Shown here: piece after piece, positions 11,269-19,413 of the stretch
How the letters are laid out: each line of letters opens with the position of its first letter
How positions within the stretch are numbered: the first letter of the stretch is position 1
Source of the DNA: Hyparrhenia diplandra
Taxonomy: Eukaryota > Streptophyta > Magnoliopsida > Poales > Poaceae
NCBI GenBank assembly: GCA_015847255.1
Contig: JADLZK010010182.1
Coordinates: forward strand, 87,827 to 151,826
Length of the DNA stretch: 64,000 bases
Direction of reading: 5' to 3'
Made by a program: the position numbers and the translations under genes
The notes under the pieces: model-generated
The model's input: only the letters and a program-made list of their open reading frames with translations
The model's database searches: none
What the model was told of the DNA's origin: nothing

Positions 11269-11276
11269 TATTTATA
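11269..11276 (-). promoter_or_regulatory. TATA box of the antisense gene
   Basis: The minus strand reads GGTCTATAAATAGCG, about 230 bases before the antisense ATG and inside the element rather than in an LTR. The spacing suits a core promoter with a 5' leader. Confidence 0.6.
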
Positions 11277-11485
11277 GACCTCTTCGGTCAGACGGTCAAA
11301 CTAGCCGTTTAAAAAAAAAGAGAGAAACGAAACAAACCCAGCGAAGATATTCATGAAGTCAAAATCAAAAGTCCAACTTCAAAGTCTGGGACGACGTTTT
11401 GAGTGAAACAAAGTTTCTGAGAAAAAAAAACTTAAGTTCGTGGGTTTCACGCCTTTGAAGTCGGCCTTCGCCCACGAGGGGTCTT

Positions 11486-11951
11486 TGTTGGGTTCTAACT
11501 TTGATTTTGTTTTAAACTTTTCGTCCCAAACTTTGAAGATTTCGTGACGATTTGCGTAACGTAAGCCAATTTTAGTACCAATGGTGGCTTCGCAAGACAT
11601 TGGCTTCGCGGAAGAACAACAAGTAAGAAGTTAGAAAGACTAAGATTGAGAATTCGAGCGGAGATGATCGTGGCGACTTCGCTACGAAGTCACAAAAACA
11701 TCTTCCAAGGAGTGAAGACACCGCGAAGATAAAGATTACGTCTGAAGCTTCGCGAAGACAAAGTTTATACCTTCGCTACAAAAGATGTATTATAGAAGTT
11801 CATTTCAGAGTTCTTAGTGTTTTAGTACAATTACGAAGTCAGGGGGGGCCTATAAATACCCCCTGACATCCTTTGTAATGACCATGTTGAATGGCCCTCT
11901 TGTAAACCATTTCATCATCAATAAAGTGTTGTGCTGAGCAATCACCCAACA
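11486..11951 (+). repeat. 3' LTR of the Tat element
   Basis: This 466-bp LTR starts TGTTGGGT and ends ACCCAACA, a perfect 8-bp inverted terminus. It is preceded by a short purine run (GAGGGG) that may be the plus-strand primer. It has the same TATA block (11851-11858) and AATAAA as the 5' LTR, and is followed by the target duplication GAGTC. Confidence 0.93.
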
Positions 11952-11956
11952 GAGTC

Positions 11957-12226
11957 TGTCTACTAAACACGTGTACCTGATTTTCTTCCTCTCTATTGTT
12001 CATATGTTTCCTCTCTTGCCCCTGCCACCACCCACCGTGCCACGGACGCTAAGGTTCACTGGAGGTACGCACCGCCACGGCCCTAGCACGCCGGAGCTTT
12101 GGCAAAGCTAGCGCCTACGGCAGCCTCCCTCTTCCCCTTCTTCCACCGCTGCATCAGTGCATCTTCTCTAGCTACCGCCGATAACTCCCCTAATCTATAA
12201 TGACACAGCATCAGCTCTGATACCAC
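11957..12226 (-). mobile_element. Copia internal fragment with primer site, reverse orientation
   Basis: On the minus strand the sequence just after the Copia LTR is TGGTATCAGAGCT (plus 12213-12225), the standard primer site matching initiator tRNA-Met. The rest is about 210 bp of GC-rich leader without coding sequence. The Tat element lies directly beyond it, so the Copia element was either entered by Tat or already truncated here. Confidence 0.7.
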
Positions 12227-13457
12227 TGAAGGAATATGGGATCGTTATGCTAGCCAGAAAACAAAACTTTTTCTACCCATAAACCAGGAACTAGTGCTAG
12301 TTATAGATTACGGGATTACCACTAGACGCACAGGTGCAACGGATGTGTCGACCCTCAACGAAGATGTGTGCGCAACAGTAGTGCCGTGTAGTTGCTCACG
12401 TCCATCCTCCATGTGCGGTTCGTCCTTGTGCTCCAGATGCAGCACCTTCGAGGTATCCCACACGTACAGGGAGGAAGCGATGCGCCTCCGGACTGCTAGG
12501 TCCGCGAGGAGCAAGAGGCGAGGGCGTGGACGGCGGCGGCTGCCAAAGTGGCGTGGCTTAACCTAGCCCCGCGCCTTCCTCTCATATATATAGGCGTCCC
12601 TAACAGGCTCCCGAGCCGGAGGCCCATTAGTAACCCTAAGCCTCGTCTAATTAGATCAGATCTGAATTAGGCCTTCTTCCCCTTAAGTGTGCGACCCTAT
12701 GGGCTCACGCACACATAGACATGGCCCGAGTACTCTTACTTGATCAATAGCTGATAGCGGTCTCTAGCAAGACGTGTCAACTCCCATGTGTACGCAATGA
12801 TCATATCAGACGAACCACCACAAACTCACATACATGTTATTCCCTTGCCACACGATATTTGGTCCACCTCGTGGGTTAACACTTAACCCAAGCACGGCCA
12901 TGCATTTCTTGATCCAATCATTTCAGTGGTCCAGTGATATCTCTCTCTCATGGAGAGGGGTAATTCCATCTTGATTGACTATGCCTCACAGCATGCTTCC
13001 TGACAAACCCGAAGACCACCTTTATGCTCTCTAGCAAGACGTTTGATAGTCCCTAAGTAGGTCGTTTCACATCTTGAGTACATACGACAATCTTAGGTTT
13101 AAGGACATAACGTACATGATGTGTAAAGAGACAATAATAATTTCATCTCATGTCGGGTCAATCCAGCCCCATGTCATACATGTGCCCACACTATTAGTTT
13201 GACATCTCCATGTCTATGACTTGTGAAATATAGTCATCAACCAATATGTGTGCTGATATAATATTCATGTGTGTCACATGAACTCTGACCAGGGACAATT
13301 ACAGAATAACCATACAAGTAAAGAGTCTCACAAACAATTCACATAATTGCCAATCGATACAAGTTGTCTTTAATGGATATTCATGAACACATAATATATC
13401 ATGGATACAAGGCGATACAATCATCTCTATGATTATCTCTAGGGCATATTCCCAACA
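12227..13457 (-). mobile_element. Copia LTR (1.2 kb), reverse orientation
   Basis: Read on the minus strand it begins TGTTGGGAATATGCCCTAGA at 13457 and ends ATTCCTTCA at 12227, directly before the TGGTATCAGAGC primer site. The TGTTGGGAATATG start is typical of large grass Copia families (Angela/SIRE-like). No second LTR or pol gene is in the window, so this is a truncated remnant. The short open stretches within it are not genes. Confidence 0.82.
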
Positions 13458-14003
13458 TGAACTTGTAGTGAAGTTGTAGTTGTAGTACAACTTGTAGCTG
13501 GATGTGACTTGTTTTAAATTATGCACTTTTTAAATTATGCAACTTTGTATGGATGTGATATATATGTGACTTGTTTTTAATTATGCAAGTTTGTATGAAT
13601 GTGATATATATGTGATTTATTTCAAATTGTATTTGTAAGGTCAATTTGCTGAGCGCCACCGCGTTAGCGCTCGGTACAGTGACTATATTCTACCGAGCAC
13701 CAAACTACCGCGCTCGGTAGAGTTGACGGCAGGGGCGCCGTCGACGATGTCAGACGCTGGGGCGTCAACTCCACCGAGGGAGCTTCTTTGGGGAGAGATG
13801 ACTCTCGGTGGAGGCAGACCCTACCGAGGGAGCCAAGTTACCGAGGGTTGGGCTCTCGGTAGAGTGATCTCTACCGAGAGCTTTCATTCTCCGAGAGCTG
13901 CCCTCGGTAGAGGGAGACTCTACCGAGTGCTTCTCGTAGGGCGCTCGGTACACTGTCTGGCGCTCGGTGGAGGCCGTCAGTGCGGTAGTGCACCTCTTGT
14001 GGG
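13458..14003. mobile_element. CACTA-type transposon end, subterminal repeats
   Basis: From about 13500 there are AT-rich repeats (GTGATATATATGTGA, ATTATGCAA). Between about 13660 and 13975 at least twelve copies of CTCGGTAG or its complement CTACCGAG appear in both orientations. Dense short subterminal repeats of this kind mark the ends of grass CACTA elements, where the transposase binds. A TAGTG at 13986-13990 or the degraded CTCTTGTGGGG at about 14003 may be the terminus; neither is a clean CACTA end. No transposase was seen. Confidence 0.6.
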
Positions 14004-14606
14004 GACGATTAACTACAGTAGTACGTAAACAAATCTGCTAAATATAACCAAACCGCGTGGGCCTCCAAATGTCACCACAAGACAAGCGTTAAAATTTGAA
14101 TCATAATCCAACATTTTAGACCAGCTCAATCCATCACGCCAGCAAGCACACCATGAGCACTGGAGACCCCTATACCGGTTGTAAAAATTCCATGGATATA
14201 TAACACAACCATTATGTTGGAATAAGAACGTCAGGACGTTGGTGCTGGACCTGCGCCCACATGTTGTTTGCCTTGTAGAAACTAAACTCATCTGAAAACA
14301 ATCCCGCCGCTCAAGCTTGTATCTTATGCTCGGCATAAACTTTATTGTGCTAGCTGAAGTGTAGTGTAGTCGACTCTTTTTTTTTTTTTTGCCTCTACAA
14401 AACAAACATTAACATTTTTTTACACCAACATTTTACAGTATGCAACAAAAATGTCATTTCCCCACATATATCGACATCCAAACGAAAAGAGAGCACACGC
14501 ATGAATCTCCCGACATTTTCCACAACTGCAACGTACGCCAACATCTGTGATCCACTGAAACCTTGAATATACTGTGTTTCCACACTAACCAACACATGAA
14601 AGACCT
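14004..14606. other. Intergenic DNA downstream of the P450
   Basis: No gene or element was recognised. It contains a T14 run at 14377-14390 and should include the 3' untranslated region of the P450 gene on the minus strand. Confidence 0.5.
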
Positions 14607-16278
14607 TCAAATTCGGACAGGAACGTCATAAGGAGTGGCCACAAGGTGCAGCTGGTTGCGTCTCTTGGCTGTCGCGCCAACTTCCGTCTCCATGTCGAGC
14701 TCCTCCGGCCGCATCTTCCCCGGCAGGCTCCAATCGAAGTAGTAGAGGAGCCGCGCCACGATGAGCTCGAGCGTTGCCATGCCGAAAGCCAAGCCAGGGC
14801 ACATCCTCCTCCCGCTGCCGAACGGCAGGTACTGGAACGCCGTGCCCTTGTAGTCGGCCTCGCTGTCCTCGAACCTTGTCGGCCTGAACTCCTCCGCATC
14901 GTCGCCCCAGTACTCGGGGCTTCTCGCTATCGCCCACGCGTTGACCATCACCCTGCAGCCCTGGGTGACCTCGAAGCCGCCGATGTCGCAGGTCTCCCGG
15001 CAGACACGGGGCAGGAGCAGGGGAACGGACGGGTGGAGCCTCAGTGTCTCCTTGATCACCAGCCTCGTGTAGTGTAGCGCGTCCATGCGAGACTCGTGAT
15101 GCTGTGGGGTGATGTCGTTGAAGGCTGTACGAACCTCTGCCTGTGCCCTCGCCATTGCTTCTGGATTTCTGATTAGCTCCGACATCACCCACTCGGCAGT
15201 GGACGAGGTTGTATCTGTCCCTGCTGTGAATAGATCCTACACATACATACATGATTGATATAGAAAAAAAAAACAGCAGTCAAAATGATGAAACCCTGTT
15301 GGCTTGGACTTATCACTTATCAGCCGCAGAAACCATGAGCCAAATTAACAGGGATATTACCGCTATGATGGCCTTGATGTTTGCGTTGCCGAAGGGGAAG
15401 GCGAACTCCTGATTGTCCCGGACCCTCAGCATGATGCTCAGAAGGTTATCTCCGGCAGCTGCAGATTCATCCTTCCACCTCGCCTCGCACTCCTCGATGA
15501 TCTTGTCGAACAGCTCATCGAGCTGCTGGTGCGCCCTCCACAGCCGGCGTCTCGTCCCAGTAAGGACGTCCAGGAACCACAGAGACGGGAAGAGGTCCGA
15601 GACGGTGAAACCCGAGGCGTGGCTCAGCACCACGACGACCGCAGACAGGAACTGCTCCTTGCGCTCGCCGCTGCAGCCATCACCGAAGGTCGCCAGCCCG
15701 GTGATGGAGTTGGTGCACGACACCAGCAGACTGCCGAGGTCCACCTCACCTCTAGCGCCATCGCTCGCAGCGGTGGCGGCGATATTGCGGATCTGAGCGA
15801 CAAGGGACATGGTCTCGCTGTCTCTGATGGCCGCGAACTGCCTGACCTTGCGCGCGCTGAGGAGCTCGAGAACGCAGAGCTTGCGTAGCGCGCGCCAGTA
15901 GTCTCCGTAGGGCGCGAAGGCGAGGTCCAGGCCGCCGTAGCAGATGATCTCTGCGGCGACGATGCTCGGCCGTGACGCGAAGCTGATGTCGTGCGCCTGG
16001 AGGACCTCCTGCGCCGTGGCAGGCGACGAGACCACCACGGTGTCCACCTGCCCCAGCCGCAGGTACATCACCGGCCCATGCCTCGCGGCGAGGTCCCGGA
16101 GGGCGACCTGTGGCTGCGAGGTGAGCATGTGGTGGATGCTGCCCACCAAGGGGAACGCCCATGGACCCGGCGGCCGCCTCTTCTTAGAGCTGGAGTTGGC
16201 TCTCAAGGATGATACCACGATCAGCAGTGAAACGAGGAACAGGAAGACGGTCAGGGCGGCGCTTCCGCTGATCTCCAT
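14607..16278 (-). CDS. Cytochrome P450, CYP71 clan (CYP99A-like), intact, two exons
   Basis: A heme-thiolate monooxygenase of the endoplasmic reticulum. Exon 1 is 15361-16278 (306 codons) and exon 2 is 14607-15236. The 124-bp intron is 15237-15360 (GCG|GTAATATC ... GTGTAG|GATCTA, phase 0). The product is 515 residues, the normal size. It has a membrane anchor at residues 8-25, a basic Pro-rich hinge KKRRPPGP (32-39), C-helix YWRALRK, oxygen-binding I-helix AGTDTTSS (311-318), K-helix ETLR (369-372), FRPTRF (423-428) and the heme loop FGSGRRMCPG (445-454, Cys 452). The position of the intron before DLFTAGTDT is typical of A-type plant P450s. The N-terminal half resembles the rice CYP99A enzymes of diterpenoid phytoalexin synthesis; the substrate is not shown by the sequence. 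A truncated copy lies upstream. Confidence 0.93.
15237..15360 (-). other. Intron of the P450 gene
   Basis: Minus-strand donor GTAATATCCC and acceptor TATGTATGTGTAG. Removing it joins NIKAIIA to DLFTAGTDTTSS. It lies at the conserved single-intron position of A-type P450 genes. Confidence 0.9.
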
Positions 16279-16670
16279 GATTGCTGGTGGAATGGGAGGA
16301 CCAAATTCACAGTTTCACACAAACTGTGGCGTTTGTCACAAAGGTAGCATATATCTCCTCATCTCTCTCGTAGGCATACACCACTAGATGGAAAATTAAT
16401 TATTTCCTAATAAAAGTTGTAGCAGTTGAAGCTCTCTCGTAAAAAACAACCATCGCCGAACCTGTGTTTGACAATTATCATATATAATAATATAATAATT
16501 AAGACATGAGGTCAGTTGCCGAATGGTAGCTTTAGTTTATATCGTCTCGTGCTCACATACAGAGCATTATAGTAGTGAGCAACTTTTTCTTAATAAAGAT
16601 GCCGTAGTGAAATGGAACCAACAGATTCTCTCTGTACTCCTCTCTCATGATTTAGTGTTTGTACAGATTA
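16279..16670 (-). promoter_or_regulatory. 5' flank and putative promoter of the P450
   Basis: On the minus strand GAGGAGATATATGCTACC lies about 75 bases before the ATG and may hold the TATA element (ATATATGC). The block is kept in the truncated copy (17150-17170) and in an inverted fragment near 29255. A second AT-rich run (TATTATTATATATG) lies near 16480. The flank is interrupted at 16670 by a solo Copia LTR. Confidence 0.45.
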
Positions 16671-16870
16671 TGTGAAGAATCAATGGATCGAATGAGTGAA
16701 TGATTCTCTGTTAATGATTGTACAGTGATTTACAATATATATACAAGGCCTCATAGGCCGAATCGGTGCCTGCAAACCGGTGGCTTGCTACCGACAGAAA
16801 TGCCCCAAAGGGCCTAAGCGGTTGGTAATTATCTATTGATCACCAATTAATTAATCTAATAATCCTAACA
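16671..16870 (-). mobile_element. Solo Copia LTR (200 bp) in the P450 5' flank
   Basis: On the minus strand it begins TGTTAGGATTATTAGATTAA and ends CATTGATTCTTCACA, with a TATATATA box in TTGTATATATATTGTAAATC. Flanking 5-mers are GATTA (left) and GAATA (right), a target duplication with one change. Related flank copies at 17766-17800 and 29880-29910 lack this insert, which supports the borders. Confidence 0.8.
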
Positions 16871-16904
16871 GAATACATTACATCAAGTATAAGAGCAGGT
16901 TTAA

Positions 16905-17102
16905 TGATTTCGCGGCGAGGTCCCGGAGGACGGCCTGTGGCTGTGAGGTGAGCAGCATGTGGTGGATGCTGCCCACCAAGGGGAACACCCATGGACCCGG
17001 CGGCCGCCTCTTCTTGGAGTTGGCTCTCAAGGATGATACCAGGATGAGCAGTGAAACGACGAGCAGGAAGACGGCGGTCAGGGCGTCGGTTCTGATCTCC
17101 AT
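16905..17102 (-). pseudogene. Truncated P450 copy, N terminus only
   Basis: On the minus strand the ATG at 17102 opens MEIRTDALTAVFLLVVSLLI, then KKRRPPGPWVFPLVGSIHHM and RDLAA, closely matching the first 66 or so residues of the intact P450. Homology stops at LRDLAAK near 16905 and the frame runs into unrelated sequence. Hinge and anchor are present, but all catalytic parts are missing. It lies in tandem with the intact gene in the same direction, so it is the remnant of a tandem duplication. Confidence 0.9.
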
Positions 17103-17810
17103 GATTGCTGAATAGGACGATCACATTCACAGTTTCACACAAACTGTGTCGAGGTAGCATATATCTCCTCTCTCTCTCTCTAGCTAGGCGTACTACTCCA
17201 CTAGATGGAAAATTATTTCCTAATAATAGTTGTAGCAGTTGAAGCTCTCTCTCGTAAAAAACATCCATTGCTGAACATGTGTTTGACAATTATCATATAT
17301 AATAACCAAGGCATGAGGTCAAGTTGCCGAATGCATGGTAGCTTTAGTTTAGATCATCTCGTGCTGCACATAGAGCATTATAGTAGTGAGCAATTATGAT
17401 ATCTTAAATGTTAGTGATGCCTTTAGGCCACTGCTGGCTGATGCTATCATGAAGGAGGGCGCTGTGTTGGGGTGTTGCCGCACGCATTAGGGAGCTTCCT
17501 CGGCCAGTTCTGTGATTGAGGCATTTTCTCTCTATTGTAGCAAATTTGGTGATCATTATGTAATCGTTTTTTAAGTTGTATCCAGTAGTTTAGATGGGTT
17601 GGCGTAGGTAATCAACGTATTACCTAGCCAACCATGTTTGTAACTATCTGCTTAATGAAAAGCACGCCTATGGTGCATCTCAAACAAAAAAAGTGATGCC
17701 TTTAGGGAGCTTCAGTGTCACAGCAAACCTTGTGATTGTAGAAATGGAGCCAACAGATTCTATGTACTGCTTTCATCAATGTTTATACACATTACATATA
17801 CAACTCAGAC
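17103..17810 (-). repeat. Duplicate of the P450 upstream region
   Basis: It matches 16279-16690 from the start codon outward, including CACAGTTTCACACAAACTGT, GGTAGCATATATCTCCTC, CTAGATGGAAAATTA and GGTAGCTTTAGTTTA. It extends through GGAGCCAACAGATTC to TTTATACACATTACATATAC. It carries a LINE-tail insertion (17427-17692) and ends at a poly-T tract. Confidence 0.88.
17427..17692 (+). mobile_element. 5'-truncated LINE tail with target duplication
   Basis: A 266-bp insertion ending in an A-rich tail after CTTAATGAAAAGCACGCCTA and GGTGCATCTCAAAC. It is flanked by the direct repeat GTGATGCCTTTAG (17414-17426 and 17693-17705). The related upstream copy near 29795-29815 reads TTAGTGATGCCCAGTGTCAC and lacks the insert, so it is a natural empty site. 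Confidence 0.85.
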
Positions 17811-17956
17811 TTTTTTTTTTGACACTGAAACACCATTTCATATATTAGCAGCATTAAGCTGCAATAACCATTACACTATTAATGGTTACAAGACTAAGCG
17901 TATCCAAGAGCGGACACGTTTGAACATGCACAGAATTAGCACAGAAACCAGTGTAG
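17811..17956 (-). mobile_element. LINE 3' end (reverse orientation), cut off by LARD+
   Basis: A poly-T tract at 17811 (poly-A on the minus strand) is followed by reversed LINE 3' sequence. It breaks at the target duplication GTAAC (17957-17961) and resumes at 26044, so the LTR element 17962-26043 entered this LINE near its 3' end. Confidence 0.75.
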
Positions 17957-17961
17957 GTAAC

Positions 17962-19388
17962 CGTTGACACCTGTTATAGTATAATATTACTAGTCAACTA
18001 AACATGGATAAGGACTTAAAATGAATATCAACATAGACTAGGGATCTAACTAACATAATTCCACGAGCTTTGGTGATTTATATCTTTTCAGGGACTTAAC
18101 AGATAAATGCAGAGAAGAATGGAGAAAGTTCCAGAATATATCTCACATATGATGACAAGACTTAACCGTGAAGTAACTCGACCCAAAATGTGGACTAAAA
18201 CACTCTAGAAGGTACCAGAAGACACCAGAAGAAAGATGACATGGTTTGGCCACAGGGGCCTAGCGGCCGGCCTAAATCTGCCTGGCGGCCGCCAGGCTAC
18301 AGTAGCCAATCAGGCTCATCTTTCTAGGTCGGTTTGTAACCGACTTTGAGGTTGTATCTACACCGTTATTGAAGGTCGGTTTGATCCAATGGTCATCATT
18401 CATCGCCAAGGCCTATATAAGAAGACCCCCTGACCCCAGGGCTAAACCCTAATTCATTCTATCTCATTCTATTCATTATCTCTCAGTTGTAGAGGTGTCC
18501 CAATGTAAGGATAACCTCTCTCTCAGGGATTGGTGAATTAGAAGTAGATTAGTCATGTAATTAGAAGTAGATTAGCCATGTAATTAGAACTAGATTAGAT
18601 CTAACTTAGATCTAATCAAGAGTAAAGGAGAGTGGAGCTATGCTCCTGTTCTGGAGATGTCTACAGAGTTTGGTATGTCTTTTATCCTTTCTTTGTAAGA
18701 CCTATGATTCACATGTTTATCTTCTCTATTTACTTTCATATCTTACATATATGGTTAGGTATAGTTGTTATGCTATTGCATGGGATCTCCGCTCGTATTG
18801 AGGACTCTAGTTATTCATGGTAGCTAGAGTAGTAATCGATAGTATAGACATGATGTCTAGGCTATTGATTACCTGAGATTGCACCCAACCCCACGGATAG
18901 TTTGTGGTAGCCCTGGTGGTGACAGCCCCGATGGCGGCGTATTCCACCACGTTCGGGTTGGTGTTTGTAGGATCAGTAGTCGAGCTTCCTAGCCCCCTTC
19001 TCATCTCTTTCTGTGGCTAGTGTTCTGATGTCCCGAAGTGTTATGGTGTGATTGCTATCATAGAACCTAAGTAATAGAGAAGTACCCAGGAACCTTGATC
19101 TCTCCCTTTGACCTCTTGATTAGTTTAGTTATTCTTTGATATCTTAGGTAGGTTATTATTTTATGCTTTGATACCAACTTATCCTTTATCAATTACCCCC
19201 TTACTATAGTCTAGTGGTTTGCTAAGATAGTGGATACATGATTGTGACTTATTAGAATTCTTTAGCCAAAGCTTCCCTGTGGATACGATACTCTAGAATA
19301 CTCATCCTAGGGAAAAGCTACAATGGTACGCGTGTCTCAGGCGCTTGCAGAATCCTTCATATTTTTTAGCACTTAACAAATGCCAACA
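17962..19388 (+). repeat. 5' LTR of LARD+
   Basis: It begins (C)GTTGACACC and ends AATGCCAACA. It has a TATA box TATATAA at 18414-18420 and the hairpin GTTGAC/GTCAAC at 17963-17968 and 17993-17998. Short open stretches inside recur in each LTR copy and are not genes. Confidence 0.93.
18414..18420 (+). promoter_or_regulatory. TATA box of the LARD+ 5' LTR
   Basis: CCTATATAAGAAG lies 450 bp into the LTR, preceded by TTGATCCAATGG (a CCAAT-type element). The same arrangement is seen in the 3' LTR (25068-25074), in Athila-2 and in LARD-. Confidence 0.75.
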
Positions 19389-19395
19389 AGCTTTT

Positions 19396-19413
19396 TGGCG
19401 CGATTCTTGGGAA
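19396..19413 (+). other. Primer-binding site of LARD+
   Basis: TGGCGCGATTCTTGGGAA, seven bases after the LTR, is a degraded form of the Athila-2 primer site TGGCGCCGTTGCCGGGGAA. Confidence 0.65.

Larger units (their letters stand above)
35..11951 (+). mobile_element. Complete Ty3/gypsy LTR retrotransposon, Tat lineage
   Basis: The element is bounded by two LTRs that begin TGTTGGGT and end ACCCAACA (ACCCAATA in the left copy). It is flanked by the 5-bp target-site duplication GAGTC at 30-34 and 11952-11956. The order is LTR, primer site, gag, protease, RT, RNase H, a second archaeal-type RNase H, integrase, tandem array, antisense gene, LTR. The second RNase H and the long antisense gene after integrase are hallmarks of the Tat clade (Tat, Grande, Retand, Ogre); Grande is known to carry such a reverse-orientation gene. 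All plus-strand frames carry stops or frameshifts, so the copy is not autonomous now. At 11.9 kb it has the size expected of a full-length member. Confidence 0.93.

Noticed and set aside
15413..16387. Plus-strand and alternate-frame open stretches over the P450 gene
   Set aside because: They are shadows of the GC-rich P450 exons; only the minus-strand frame has P450 motifs.
18632..18823. 63-codon frame found in both LARD+ LTRs (again at 25286-25477)
   Set aside because: Its repetition follows from the LTR being duplicated; no domain, and it lies just downstream of the LTR promoter in leader sequence.
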